DNA from: Mesorhizobium sp. J428
Lineage (GTDB): Bacteria > Pseudomonadota > Alphaproteobacteria > Rhizobiales > Rhizobiaceae
DNA length: 64,000 nt
Direction of reading: 5' to 3'
Assembly: GCF_024699925.1 (NCBI RefSeq)
Contig: NZ_JAJOMX010000001.1
Span: 1,178,001 to 1,242,000, forward strand
Below the pieces are notes generated by a model. That model was not told the DNA's origin and made no database searches. It saw nothing but the letters and a program-made list of their open reading frames with translations. The stretch's first letter is position 1. Each line of letters starts with the position of its first letter. This document shows positions 7,855-16,491 of the stretch, one piece after another. Made by a program: the position numbers and the translations under genes.

Positions 7855-9234
7855 TCACTCGGTCTGGCCCAGCTTGCCGGGGTTCATGATGCCGGCCGGG
7901 TCGAGCGCCGCCTTGATGGCGTTCATCACGTCCACCGCGTCGCCGTGTTCGCGGCGCAGGTAGGGGAGCTTCGAGATGCCGATGCCGTGCTCGCCGCTGA
8001 ATGTGCCGCCCATCTCCATCGCCCGGGCATAGAGCCGTCCGGCAAGCCGCTCGGCCTCGGCGAGTTCCTCTGCGATCTCGGGCTTGATCAGATAGCCGAC
8101 GTGGAAGTTGCCGTCGCCGACATGGCCGATGATCTTGGCGATCAGAAAAGACTGGTCGACATCTGCCCGTGCCGCGAGCACCGCCTCGGCAAGCCGCGAG
8201 ATCGGCACGCAGACGTCGGTCGTGTAGGTCTTGCAGCCCGGCCGCAGCGACTGGTTGGCATAGATCGTCTCGTGCCGCGCCTTCCACAGCCGCTCGCGGT
8301 CTTCCGGGCGTGTCGACCAGGCGAAGTCCGAGCCGCCATGGTCCGCCGTGATCTCGGCGACCGTCCGCGACTGCTCCTCCACCCAGCGCGGGCTGCCGTG
8401 GAACTCGAGGAACAGCGTCGGCGCCCGCTTCAGCCCCAGCTTGGAATGCGCGTTTGCCGCATCCACCGCCACCTCGTCGAGAAATTCGATCCGCGCGACG
8501 GGAATGCCGCTCTGCATCGTGGCGACCACCGCCTCCACCGCGCCGCGCATCGTCTCGAAGGTGCAGATGGCAGAGGCGACGGTCTCGGGAATTGGCTGCA
8601 GCCGCACGGTGACCTCGGTGATCACGCCGAGCGTTCCCTCCGCGCCGACGAAGAGCTTGGTCAGGTCGTAGCCCGTGGAGGACTTCTTCACCCGCCGACC
8701 GGTGGTGATGATCTTGCCTGTGGGCGTGACCACGCGAAGCGCCAGCACATTCTCCCGCATTGTCCCGTAGCGCACCGCCGTCGTGCCGCTCGCCCGCGTC
8801 GAGGCCATTCCGCCGAGCGTCGCATCCGCGCCGGGATCGATGGGGAAGAACAGGCCCATGTCGCGCAGGTGCGCATTGAGCTGTTTGCGCGTCACGCCGG
8901 CCTCGACCACCACGTCGAAATCCTCGCCGTTGACCGTCACGATGCGGTTCATCCGGCTGACGTCGAGTGAGACGCCGCCCTTCAGCGGGATCGTGTGGCC
9001 TTCCATGGACGAGCCGGCTGCAAACGGCGTGACCGAAATGCCGTGCTCGAAACAGGCCGCCACCACGCGCTGCACCTCGTCCTCGCTCTCAGCAAACACC
9101 ACCGCGTCCGGCAGTCGTGTCGGCTGGCGCGACATGTCGTGGCCATGGTGCTCGCGCACCGCGTCCGACACCGACAGCCGCTCGCCAAAATGCGGCTTGA
9201 GCCGGTCGATCACCTGCTGCAGCGAGTTCGTCAT
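7855..9234 (-). CDS. FAD-linked 2-hydroxyacid dehydrogenase (D-lactate dehydrogenase / GlcD type)
   Basis: This 459-residue flavoprotein has the PCMH-type FAD-binding fold: FAAGSSMEGHTIPLKGGVS binds the pyrophosphate, KLFVGAEGTLGVITEVTVRL follows, and the C-terminal FAD-oxidase domain has IIGHVGDGNFHVGYLI and FSGEHGIGISK, which carry the metal-binding His residues of D-2-hydroxyacid dehydrogenases (LDHD, GlcD, D2HGDH). The family oxidises D-2-hydroxyacids to 2-oxoacids and passes electrons to a quinone, cytochrome or ETF. It begins 4 bp after the stop of the upstream TPP enzyme gene and ends the five-gene leftward operon. Context suggests a D-2-hydroxyacid substrate related to that of the FMN oxidase encoded two genes upstream. 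Confidence 0.9.
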   Translation of the reverse strand: MTNSLQQVIDRLKPHFGERLSVSDAVREHHGHDMSRQPTRLPDAVVFAESEDEVQRVVAACFEHGISVTPFAAGSSMEGHTIPLKGGVSLDVSRMNRIVTVNGEDFDVVVEAGVTRKQLNAHLRDMGLFFPIDPGADATLGGMASTRASGTTAVRYGTMRENVLALRVVTPTGKIITTGRRVKKSSTGYDLTKLFVGAEGTLGVITEVTVRLQPIPETVASAICTFETMRGAVEAVVATMQSGIPVARIEFLDEVAVDAANAHSKLGLKRAPTLFLEFHGSPRWVEEQSRTVAEITADHGGSDFAWSTRPEDRERLWKARHETIYANQSLRPGCKTYTTDVCVPISRLAEAVLAARADVDQSFLIAKIIGHVGDGNFHVGYLIKPEIAEELAEAERLAGRLYARAMEMGGTFSGEHGIGISKLPYLRREHGDAVDVMNAIKAALDPAGIMNPGKLGQTE

Positions 9235-9238
9235 ACGG

Positions 9239-10888
9239 TCAGGCTCCTGCCGCGGCGCGGTGGTAGCGCGAGCGCTGGATTTCCTTCGAGGTGATGAACT
9301 CGAGGAGGACCGGAACGCCTTCTTTCGTCTTCTCGATCCCGCGCAGGATCGCCGGCACGATCTCCTCCGGCGTCGTCACCCTTTCTCCGTATGCTCCCAT
9401 GGCGCGCGCGAAAGCGGCGTAGTCGCCGGAAATGTCCGTCGAGCGGTATTTCTCGGTCGACACGGGCATGATCGGCAATTCCATCGCCATCGAGAAATTG
9501 TTGAGCAGGATCGACAGGATCGGAATGCGCTCGCGCACCGCAGTCTCGAAATCCATGCCGGTGAAGCCGATCGCGGCGTCGCCCCAGACGTTGATGCACA
9601 GCTTGTCCGGATGCGCGAGCTTGGCGCCCATCGCGAGCCCAAGCCCGTAACCGAGCTGGGTCGACTTGCCCCAGCCGATATAGGTCAGCGGTTCGATCGT
9701 CTTCCAGAACGGCGACAGCTGGTCGCGCGGGCTGCCGGCATCGTGCGTGATGATCGTGTTGGCGACGTCGACCGTGTGCTGCAGGTCCCACAGCACCCGG
9801 TAGGGCGATAGCGGCGCGTCGTTCGAGGTCAGCTTCGGCATCCACTCGGCGAGCCAGGCCGCCTGCACCGACCCGATCTCCGCGGCTGTCTCCGCCGCAT
9901 CGCGGACGGGCGTCCCCCGCGCGTCGAGTTCGGCGATCACCGCGTCCAGCGTCAGCCCGGCATCGCCCACCAGCGCAACCCTGGCCTCGACGTCCTTGTT
10001 GATGTGGTCCGGGTCGAGCGTGGCGTGGATTATTGTCTTGGCAAGCGGCATCTGCACGCCGAACGCGGTCTCCGTGAAGGAGCAGCCGATGCCGAAGATG
10101 ACATCCGACGCATCGAGGAAATGGCGCAGCGTCTTCGAGATCGCGGCGCCTCCCGCGCCGATCGACAGCGCGTGCGTCTCGGGGAAAGCGCTCTTGCCTT
10201 CGAGGCTGGTCGAGACGGGGATTGCCAGCCGCTCCGCCAGCGCCTTCAGCTGCGGCCAGGCGCGGGCGTAGTGGACGCCCTGTCCGGCATAGAGCACCGG
10301 GCACCTGGCGGCCAGCAGCAGGTCGACCGCCTCGGCCACCGCCGCCGGGTCGGGCCCGTAGCGGGTGGCGAGCACCGGCCGGTAGTCCAGCGGCTCCGGC
10401 ACCTCGAGCTGCCACATGTCGTTGGGGATCTCGATCAGCACCGGCCCACCGCGCCCGTTGCGCAGCCGGCTGAAGGCGCGGCGAAACACGTTGGTCAGCT
10501 GGGCGGCCGAGGTGATCGGCTCGGTCGACTTGGTGATGCCCTTCATGGAGATCGTGGCGTTGTAGTTCGGGTCGATATGGGCGAGACGGCGCTCGTAGCC
10601 CATCGGCAGCACCAGGAGCGGTACCGATTCCGAATAGGCCTGCGCGATGCCGCCGTAGGAATTCTCCGTCCCCGGGCCGAGCTGCATGGCGAAGACGCCG
10701 ATCCTGCGGCCGGACGACAGCCGCGAGATCGCGTCGGCCATGTGGATACCGGTGCGCTCCTGGCGAACGATGACCGGGCGGATGTCCGCCTCCGCCGCCC
10801 GCTCCAGCACGTGGTTGACCGGGTAGCCGCAGATGAGCTCGACGCCCTCCCGCTTGAGGATTTCCGCGATCGCTTCACCGAGCCTCAT
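9239..10888 (-). CDS. Thiamine pyrophosphate-requiring enzyme (acetolactate synthase / 2-oxoacid decarboxylase superfamily)
   Basis: This 549-residue protein has the three-domain fold of TPP enzymes. The N-terminal Pyr domain has the activating Glu in IVRQERTGIHMADA, the middle domain has GRGGPVLIEIPNDMWQ, and the C-terminal PP domain has the TPP/Mg motif NVWGDAAIGFTGMDFETA ending in LLNN. The ATG at 10888 forms an ATGA overlap with the FMN oxidase stop and starts MRLGEAIAEILKREGVELIC, the usual beginning, so the longer open frame upstream is not coding. The reaction is unknown: members decarboxylate or carboligate 2-oxoacids (benzoylformate, glyoxylate, pyruvate, oxalyl-CoA). As the second TPP enzyme in one operon, it may act on a different oxoacid or form a heteromer with the other; both ideas are inference. 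Confidence 0.87.
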   Translation of the reverse strand: MRLGEAIAEILKREGVELICGYPVNHVLERAAEADIRPVIVRQERTGIHMADAISRLSSGRRIGVFAMQLGPGTENSYGGIAQAYSESVPLLVLPMGYERRLAHIDPNYNATISMKGITKSTEPITSAAQLTNVFRRAFSRLRNGRGGPVLIEIPNDMWQLEVPEPLDYRPVLATRYGPDPAAVAEAVDLLLAARCPVLYAGQGVHYARAWPQLKALAERLAIPVSTSLEGKSAFPETHALSIGAGGAAISKTLRHFLDASDVIFGIGCSFTETAFGVQMPLAKTIIHATLDPDHINKDVEARVALVGDAGLTLDAVIAELDARGTPVRDAAETAAEIGSVQAAWLAEWMPKLTSNDAPLSPYRVLWDLQHTVDVANTIITHDAGSPRDQLSPFWKTIEPLTYIGWGKSTQLGYGLGLAMGAKLAHPDKLCINVWGDAAIGFTGMDFETAVRERIPILSILLNNFSMAMELPIMPVSTEKYRSTDISGDYAAFARAMGAYGERVTTPEEIVPAILRGIEKTKEGVPVLLEFITSKEIQRSRYHRAAAGA

Positions 10889-12117
10889 CGTGCGTCTCCT
10901 GTCCGGGCCGGCCATGTCCAGGCCGTCGGATGCCGCACCGATGCGTGGCGCGCCTCCGCGGCCGATCGCAGCCCGGACTGGCCGAGCGCGAGGGTGAATT
11001 CCTCGATCAGGCTCGCCGCCATGTGGCGCGCCCCGTCGTCGCCGATGGCAGCCAGCGCCAGCATGAAAGCGCGGGCCGAGAAGGTTGACTGCGCCCCGCA
11101 GGCGAGCGCGCGCATCATGTCGACGCCGGAGGTGACGCCGCTGTCGAGGATCACCGTCATGTCGCGCCCGACGGCGGCGGCGATCGCCGGCAGCATATCG
11201 ACCGAGGCGGGCGCTGCGTCGAACTGGCGGCCGCCATGGTTGGAGACGATCACTCCGTCCATCCCGATCGCGCGCGCCCGTTCGCCGTCGGCGGGGTGCA
11301 GCAGGCCCTTGACCAGCATCGGCCCGCGCCATCTCTCCCGCAGCCGCGCCAGCACGTCCCAGGAAAAGCCGCCGCCGACATGCGCCCCAACGAAAGCGGC
11401 GGGGTCGCCGCCCTTGGCATAGGCTTCGATGTTGGCGAAGCGCGGCATGCCCCGCCTAGCCAGCGCCCGCATCCACGCCGGCGAAGCCGCAATGTCCAGT
11501 GCGTTTCGATAGCTCAGCCTGAACGGCATGACGAAGCCGTTGCGCAGGTCGCGCGGCCGCTTCGACCGAACCGGCACGTCGAGCGTCGCCACCAGCACCT
11601 TGGCGCCCACCTCCTGTGCGCGGCGGGCGAGGTCGAAGCTGATGCGGTGATCGTCTGCAGCCAGCGGATAGAGCTGGAACCAGGTCACGTCCGGCGCCCA
11701 TCTGGCGACGTCCTCGATGCGCGCCGTCGCCAGCGTTCCGACGAGGTAGGGAATGTTCATCCGCTGCGCCGCCCGCGCGAACAGCTCGGTGGCCCCCGGC
11801 CACATCAGCCCGTCCATACCGATCGGCGAGATGCCGATCGGGGCGGCATAGCGGCGGCCGAACAGCTCGACCGACGGATCGACGCCCTGCGTCTCGACCC
11901 CGTAGCGCGGCACGATCTCGATGCCCCTCAGTGCCGATCGGTTGCGGGACAGGCCGCTCTCGTCGCCAGCCCCGCCCTGCAGGAATTCGAAGGCGAAACG
12001 CGGTATCCGGCGCGCCGCCCGCCTCTCCAGGTCTTCAATGGTGGGAAACCGACGCCGCAAGAGCGGCAGCCGCAGCGCCAGCCGCGCCTCGGATGCCGTC
12101 TGGCGCGCCGCGTCCAC
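10885..12117 (-). CDS. FMN-dependent alpha-hydroxy-acid oxidase/dehydrogenase (LldD/MdlB family)
   Basis: This 410-residue protein has the FMN-dependent 2-hydroxyacid dehydrogenase TIM barrel: RRIPRFAFEFLQGGAGDE near the N-terminus, ISPIGMDGLMWPGATEL, WFQLYP, the FMN lysine region MLVKGLLHPADGE, the catalytic SNHGGRQFD, and the phosphate-binding VILDSGVTSGVDMMRALACGA. The family oxidises L-2-hydroxyacids (lactate, mandelate, glycolate). I place the start at GTG 12117, whose first G is the last base of the TAG of the preceding TPP gene; this matches the family N-terminus and the tight spacing. Its stop overlaps the next gene start as ATGA. Placed between two TPP enzymes and downstream of an aldehyde dehydrogenase gene, its role fits the first step of a mandelate-like route. 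Confidence 0.9.
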   Translation of the reverse strand: MDAARQTASEARLALRLPLLRRRFPTIEDLERRAARRIPRFAFEFLQGGAGDESGLSRNRSALRGIEIVPRYGVETQGVDPSVELFGRRYAAPIGISPIGMDGLMWPGATELFARAAQRMNIPYLVGTLATARIEDVARWAPDVTWFQLYPLAADDHRISFDLARRAQEVGAKVLVATLDVPVRSKRPRDLRNGFVMPFRLSYRNALDIAASPAWMRALARRGMPRFANIEAYAKGGDPAAFVGAHVGGGFSWDVLARLRERWRGPMLVKGLLHPADGERARAIGMDGVIVSNHGGRQFDAAPASVDMLPAIAAAVGRDMTVILDSGVTSGVDMMRALACGAQSTFSARAFMLALAAIGDDGARHMAASLIEEFTLALGQSGLRSAAEARHASVRHPTAWTWPARTGDAR

Positions 12118-13814
12118 TAGTAGCTCACCACCACGTCCAGCAACGCCTGCTGGCCCGAGCGGGTCGCCGCCAATGCGCGCTGGATGGCGGCAGGCAGGTC
12201 CGCGCCGTCGTCGACGCGCTCGGCGTAGGCGCCGTGTGCGCGCGCGATCGCGGCATGATCGGGCAGCGGGTCGAGCGCGGTGATCGGCATCACGTTGGCC
12301 GCCGCCGCGCTGCCATCCGGATACATGTAGAGCGTCGAGCGCCGCACGGCGTTCCAGATGCCGTTGTTGAAGACGACAGTGAGCAGCGGCAGTTTCAGCG
12401 CCGCCGCCGTCTGATGGCAGGCCACCGGATTGGCGAACATGTAGGACCCGTCGCCGATCGTCGCGATGACCTGCTTCGACCGGTCGCCGAACTGCGCGCC
12501 GAGCGCGGCGGTCATCCCCCAGCCGAGGCCGCCGGACAGCGGCGTGCCGAAGTAGCTGTCCGGCACCTCGAACCGCATCGCGCCCGGCTCGATGCCGAGT
12601 TCGTTGAAGAAGACCGTGCTGTCGTCCGCCGCGTCGGACAGGCACCGGCTGACATAGGCCGGCGACATCGGCGAGCCGCTGCCGGTCGCCAGCCGCTTCT
12701 GCAGCGCGGCCTCCGCCTCGGCGCGCGCCGCGGCGACGCGCGCGCGGCGGGCGGCAAACTGCTCGGTCGTGGGCACGCGGTCGCGCATAGCGGCGTCGAG
12801 CGCGGCCAGGCCGGCGTTCAGCCCGCCCGCCAGCGAGATGTCGATGCGGAAGCTGCGCATCGGCAGGCGCGGGTAGAGCGGTTCGGGGCCAAGCGCGATG
12901 ATGGTGCAGCCGTCGTCCGGCTGAACATGGGCGGCGATCCACGGGACCATCGCGCTAGCGACGAGGATCACGTCGGCCTCGCGCACCCAGGGGGTCGGCT
13001 CATGGCCGACATGCATCGGGTGGCTGGTCGGCAGACACTGGCGCGTCGCCCAGTATTCGACGACGGGCAGCGCGAACCGCTCCGCGAAGCCCGCCAGCGG
13101 TTCGAAGCCGGAGCCGCTCTCGCCGCTCTGGGTGATGATGACCGGGTTCTTCGCCTTCGCCAGCGCCTCCGCGGCGCGCACCAATGCGGCGGCGGCGGGC
13201 GGTCCGAACGTCGTCGGCGCCAGGTTCGGGCCTGTGGCCGGGGGTGCAATGGCCTCGGCAAGCGCCTCCCTGGGCAAGCTGACATAGACCGGACCGCGCG
13301 GCTCGCTCATGGCAATGCTGATGGCGCGGTCGATCGCCGGCCCGGCCTGATCGGCATAGCGCAGTTCGTAGTCCCACTTGACGATCTCGCGCACCATGCC
13401 GGCCTGGTCGCGCATCTCCTGGCCCCAGTGGATCGGGCTCGACCGGCTGCCGAAACGGCCGCTCTCCGTCAGCGGCGTGCGCCCCGAACACATCAGGATC
13501 GGCACGTTCTCCGACGCCGCATTGATCAGCCCCATGACGGAATTGGCCAGCCCGACATTGACATGCACCATTACCGCCGCCGGCTTGCCCGTCGCCAGAT
13601 AGTAGCCGTGCGCCATGCCGACCGCGACGCCTTCGTGCGGGATCACCAGCGGCTCCGGCATAGCGATGCCGCTCTCCGGCGACCGCGCGAAGGCCTCGAT
13701 GATCGAGGGGAAATCGGTGCCGCCATTGGCGAATAGGACGTCGACGCCGGCGGCCTTCATACGGCCGAGCACGGCTTCCGCAGCGAACGGGCCCTCCGGA
13801 CGGGTATGCTTCAT
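12117..13814 (-). CDS. Thiamine pyrophosphate enzyme, acetolactate synthase/benzoylformate decarboxylase-like
   Basis: This 565-residue TPP enzyme has the catalytic Glu in PLVIPHEGVAVGMAHGYYLA (Pyr domain), MSEPRGPVYVSLPRE at the domain junction and the TPP/Mg motif IATIGDGSYMFANPVACHQT followed by VVFNN in the PP domain. It aligns end to end with acetolactate synthase-like decarboxylases. In the mandelate pathway an enzyme of this fold (benzoylformate decarboxylase) converts the aryl 2-oxoacid to an aldehyde, which the adjacent aldehyde dehydrogenase would oxidise. That assignment follows from context; no residue seen here fixes the substrate. It starts 27 bp after the aldehyde dehydrogenase gene and its stop overlaps the GTG start of the FMN oxidase. 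Confidence 0.87.
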   Translation of the reverse strand: MKHTRPEGPFAAEAVLGRMKAAGVDVLFANGGTDFPSIIEAFARSPESGIAMPEPLVIPHEGVAVGMAHGYYLATGKPAAVMVHVNVGLANSVMGLINAASENVPILMCSGRTPLTESGRFGSRSSPIHWGQEMRDQAGMVREIVKWDYELRYADQAGPAIDRAISIAMSEPRGPVYVSLPREALAEAIAPPATGPNLAPTTFGPPAAAALVRAAEALAKAKNPVIITQSGESGSGFEPLAGFAERFALPVVEYWATRQCLPTSHPMHVGHEPTPWVREADVILVASAMVPWIAAHVQPDDGCTIIALGPEPLYPRLPMRSFRIDISLAGGLNAGLAALDAAMRDRVPTTEQFAARRARVAAARAEAEAALQKRLATGSGSPMSPAYVSRCLSDAADDSTVFFNELGIEPGAMRFEVPDSYFGTPLSGGLGWGMTAALGAQFGDRSKQVIATIGDGSYMFANPVACHQTAAALKLPLLTVVFNNGIWNAVRRSTLYMYPDGSAAAANVMPITALDPLPDHAAIARAHGAYAERVDDGADLPAAIQRALAATRSGQQALLDVVVSY

Positions 13815-13841
13815 CGCGTCGGCCTCCCTGCCATCAAGCCT

Positions 13842-15311
13842 TCAGACGGTAACGCTGAGCGTCTTGGTGACGAGGAAGGCGTCGATCCCCTCCATGCCGA
13901 CCTCGGATCCGTGACCGCTCTCCTTGACACCGCCGAATGGCGTCTCGGGCATCGAGATGTTGAACGAGTTGATGCCGACCATGCCGGCCTCGATCGCGTC
14001 GCCGAGCCGGGCGATGTTGGAGGCCGAGGAGGTGAAGGCATAGGCGGCGAGCCCATAGGGCAGGCTGTTGGCCTTTTGCACGGCGTCATCGAGCGTGCTG
14101 AACGGGTTGAGCACGGCGACTGGGCCGAACGGCTCCTCGCGCATGATCCGCGCGTCGCCCGGCACGTCCGCGAGCACGGTCGGCTCGAAGAAGCTGCCCT
14201 CGTTGCCGACACGCCGGCCGCCGGTCAGCAGCCTCGCGCCCTTGGCGACAGCATCCTGCACCAGCGCCTCGACGGCGTCGCGGCGGCGGCCATGGACGAG
14301 CGGTCCCATCTGTGTGCTCGCCTCCAGTCCGTCGCCTACCTTGATCTTGGCGGCCCGATCGGCGAAGCCCTCGCAGAAGCTCTTGTAGGACGCGTCCTGC
14401 ACGTAGAACCGTGTCGGCGACACGCAGACCTGCCCGGAATTGCGGTATTTGCGCTGCACGCCCATGTCGAGCGCGGTCGTCATGTCGGCGTCGTCGAAGA
14501 CCAGCACCGGCGCGTGGCCGCCGAGTTCCATCGTGGTGCGCTTCAGCCCGTCGGCGGCAAGCTTGATCAGGTGTTTGCCGACCGGGATCGAACCGGTGAA
14601 CGAGATCTTGCGGATGACCGGCGACGCCAGCAGATGGCGCGAGATCGTGTCCGGCACGCCGAATACGACCGCGATCGCGCCTGCCGGCACGCCCGCATCC
14701 ACCAGGCACCGCGCCACCGCGAGCGCCGAGGCCGGCGCCTCTTCGCCCGGCTTGTAGACCATGGTGCAGCCCGCGGCCAAAGCCGCCCCCATCTTGCGCG
14801 CGGCGTTGCCGATCGGGAAGTTCCAGGCGGAGAAGCCGGCGGCGGGGCCGACCGGCTCGCGCACGACGGTGAAGCGCGTGTCGTGCAGGCGGCCGGGGAT
14901 GACGCGTCCGTAGCTGCGGCGGCCCTCCTCGGCGAACCACTCCATTTCCTCGGAGGCGAAATGCGTTTCGAGCCGCGCCTCGGCGAGCGGCTTGCCCATC
15001 TCGAGCGTCGCGAGGCGCGCGATCTCCTCCTGGCGCTCGCGCATCAGATCGGCGGCCTTCCTCAGGATCTTGCCACGCTCGCGCGGGTTCACGTAGCGCC
15101 ACGACGCGAAGGCCCGCTCGGCCGCAGCCAGCGCCCGGTCGAGATCGGCGGCGGTCGCGTGCGGCACGACGCCTATGACGCGTCCGTTGGCAGGATTGAC
15201 GATCGGCTGGGTCTCCCGCGCCGACGCCTCGATCCATTCGCCATCAATGAGGAGTTCAGGAGAAACGTAGCCGCTCGCAACGACGGCAGGGCCCCGGGAC
15301 ACGGCGTTCAT
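13842..15311 (-). CDS. NAD(P)-dependent aldehyde dehydrogenase
   Basis: This 489-residue member of the aldehyde dehydrogenase superfamily has SAWNFPIGNAARKMGAALAAGC, the Rossmann loop ISFTGSIPVGKHLI, the general-base Glu in TMELGGHAPVLVFDDAD, the catalytic Cys in NSGQVCVSPTRFYV, and EEPFGPVAVLNPF near the end, so it looks active. It most resembles the succinate-semialdehyde dehydrogenase branch, which also includes aromatic and aliphatic aldehyde enzymes. The ATG at 15311 follows GAGGAGGA; an in-frame start at 15374 would run through the operator at 15350-15366 and was rejected. It is the first gene of the five-gene 2-hydroxyacid operon and diverges from the thioesterase-like gene. Confidence 0.92.
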   Translation of the reverse strand: MNAVSRGPAVVASGYVSPELLIDGEWIEASARETQPIVNPANGRVIGVVPHATAADLDRALAAAERAFASWRYVNPRERGKILRKAADLMRERQEEIARLATLEMGKPLAEARLETHFASEEMEWFAEEGRRSYGRVIPGRLHDTRFTVVREPVGPAAGFSAWNFPIGNAARKMGAALAAGCTMVYKPGEEAPASALAVARCLVDAGVPAGAIAVVFGVPDTISRHLLASPVIRKISFTGSIPVGKHLIKLAADGLKRTTMELGGHAPVLVFDDADMTTALDMGVQRKYRNSGQVCVSPTRFYVQDASYKSFCEGFADRAAKIKVGDGLEASTQMGPLVHGRRRDAVEALVQDAVAKGARLLTGGRRVGNEGSFFEPTVLADVPGDARIMREEPFGPVAVLNPFSTLDDAVQKANSLPYGLAAYAFTSSASNIARLGDAIEAGMVGINSFNISMPETPFGGVKESGHGSEVGMEGIDAFLVTKTLSVTV

Positions 15312-15349
15312 CAGTCGTCCTCCTCGATCCGATGGCTGCGCCAACGTAT

Positions 15350-15366
15350 CATCAGGGTCCCTGATA
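15350..15366. promoter_or_regulatory. Operator copy 2, upstream of the aldehyde dehydrogenase operon
   Basis: The sequence CATCAGG-GTC-CCTGATA matches TATCAGG-N3-CCTGATA at 13 of 14 arm bases, and contains a perfect ATCAGGG-T-CCCTGAT palindrome. It lies about 40 bp upstream of the aldehyde dehydrogenase start, in the divergent region. Confidence 0.65.
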
Positions 15367-15445
15367 ATTGTCAAGACCTAACCGCGATCACCGGTCGTCG
15401 GATCCCGGCTCGTCTCGCACCCCGGGAACCCCTCTGATTGAAAGA

Positions 15446-15462
15446 TATCAGGACGCCTGATA
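15446..15462. promoter_or_regulatory. Operator copy 3, upstream of the thioesterase-like gene (perfect palindrome)
   Basis: TATCAGG-ACG-CCTGATA is a perfect palindrome with 7-bp arms. It lies 25 bp upstream of the rightward start at 15488 and 96 bp from copy 2, centre to centre, so one regulator could cover both divergent promoters. Confidence 0.7.
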
Positions 15463-15487
15463 ACAACCGCTTAGGAAGGAGTAATTC

Positions 15488-16420
15488 ATGAGCGAGCCTG
15501 AACACGACATGAGCGGCGGTGTCGAAGTCTGGCGGGGCGGCGTCAATACGTGGGAATGCGACGAGATGGGCCACATGAACACGCGCTTCTACGTCGCGCG
15601 CTGCATGGAAGGACTGTCTGTGCTCTTCGCACTCGCCGGACTGCCCGGACTTTTCGCGCACGACGCAACCGCCACAGCGCAGGTGGAGGAGATGCACATC
15701 CGCTTCCATCGCGAGGCCCAGTCGGCGACACCTCTCTACATGATCGCCGGCTTCTCTGCCTTGGGCGAATGCGATGCCGAGATCGTGGCTCTGCTGCGGC
15801 GCGACATCGATGGCGCGCTTGCGGCCACCTTTCGCATCGTGCTCAGCGCCTCCACGCCGGCCGGCGATCCGATTGCTTGGCCGACACCCTTCCCGGATCG
15901 GGCCACGGCTCTTGCGATGGAGGTGCCACCCGAGGCTCGCCCTCGAAGCGTGAACGCCGGTCCCGCACCGTCCTCTGATGCACCGTCCGCACTCGGCGCC
16001 CACAGGCGTATCGCACTCGGGTCCGTTGCAACGTCCGACTGCGATGCGTTCGGGCGTATGGTCCCCCAGAAGTTCTTGGGCGCCGTCGCCGACGGCATCC
16101 GCGGCCTGACCGCGCCCCTGCGCGAAATCGTCGCCCGGTACGCCGAGACCGTCCCGGAGCGCTTCGGCGGCGCGGTGCTCGAATCTCGCATCGTCCTCGT
16201 CGGCCGGCCTCGCGCCGGCGATTGTTTCGAGGTCCGCTCTGCCTTCACCGGCGCGGACTCGAAGACGCTGTTTCTCGAACACTGGATGGTCGACCCTGTC
16301 GGCGGTCAGGTCTGGGGCTACATGGAATCGGTGGCGATCGTGTTCGACCTCGACCGCCGCAAGATCGTCGGCATTACCGAAGTCGCGACCGCCGCGCTGA
16401 GACCCTTGATGCTGCGTTGA
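15488..16420 (+). CDS. Thioesterase-like protein with tandem hotdog domains
   Basis: The 310-residue product contains two hotdog-fold halves. The first begins VNTWECDEMGHMNTRFYVARCMEG, a 4-hydroxybenzoyl-CoA thioesterase-like helix start with the conserved Asp and His-Met-Asn; the second begins VATSDCDAFGRMVPQKFLGAV near residue 178. Such double-hotdog proteins are acyl-CoA thioesterases or hydratases. The ATG follows AGGAAGGAG (15472-15480). It is transcribed away from the aldehyde dehydrogenase operon under a perfect operator palindrome, so it is probably co-regulated with it. Releasing a CoA from an aryl- or acyl-CoA intermediate would fit the neighbourhood, which also encodes an enoyl-CoA hydratase, but the substrate is unknown. 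Confidence 0.78.
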   Translation: MSEPEHDMSGGVEVWRGGVNTWECDEMGHMNTRFYVARCMEGLSVLFALAGLPGLFAHDATATAQVEEMHIRFHREAQSATPLYMIAGFSALGECDAEIVALLRRDIDGALAATFRIVLSASTPAGDPIAWPTPFPDRATALAMEVPPEARPRSVNAGPAPSSDAPSALGAHRRIALGSVATSDCDAFGRMVPQKFLGAVADGIRGLTAPLREIVARYAETVPERFGGAVLESRIVLVGRPRAGDCFEVRSAFTGADSKTLFLEHWMVDPVGGQVWGYMESVAIVFDLDRRKIVGITEVATAALRPLMLR

Positions 16421-16491
16421 GCAGACGTAAGTGCTCCACGGAACTAACCCTATCCTATCCGCGCGGCCCAAATACCAGGAATGTTCCTCGT

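Noticed and set aside
10889..11332. N-terminal extension of the TPP enzyme at 9239-10888
   Set aside because: The extra 148 residues overlap the FMN oxidase gene and are low-complexity; the ATGA junction at 10885-10888 and family N-terminus support the shorter protein.
12118..12942. N-terminal extension of the FMN oxidase frame
   Set aside because: It overlaps the C-terminus of the TPP enzyme; the real protein begins at the GTG at 12117.
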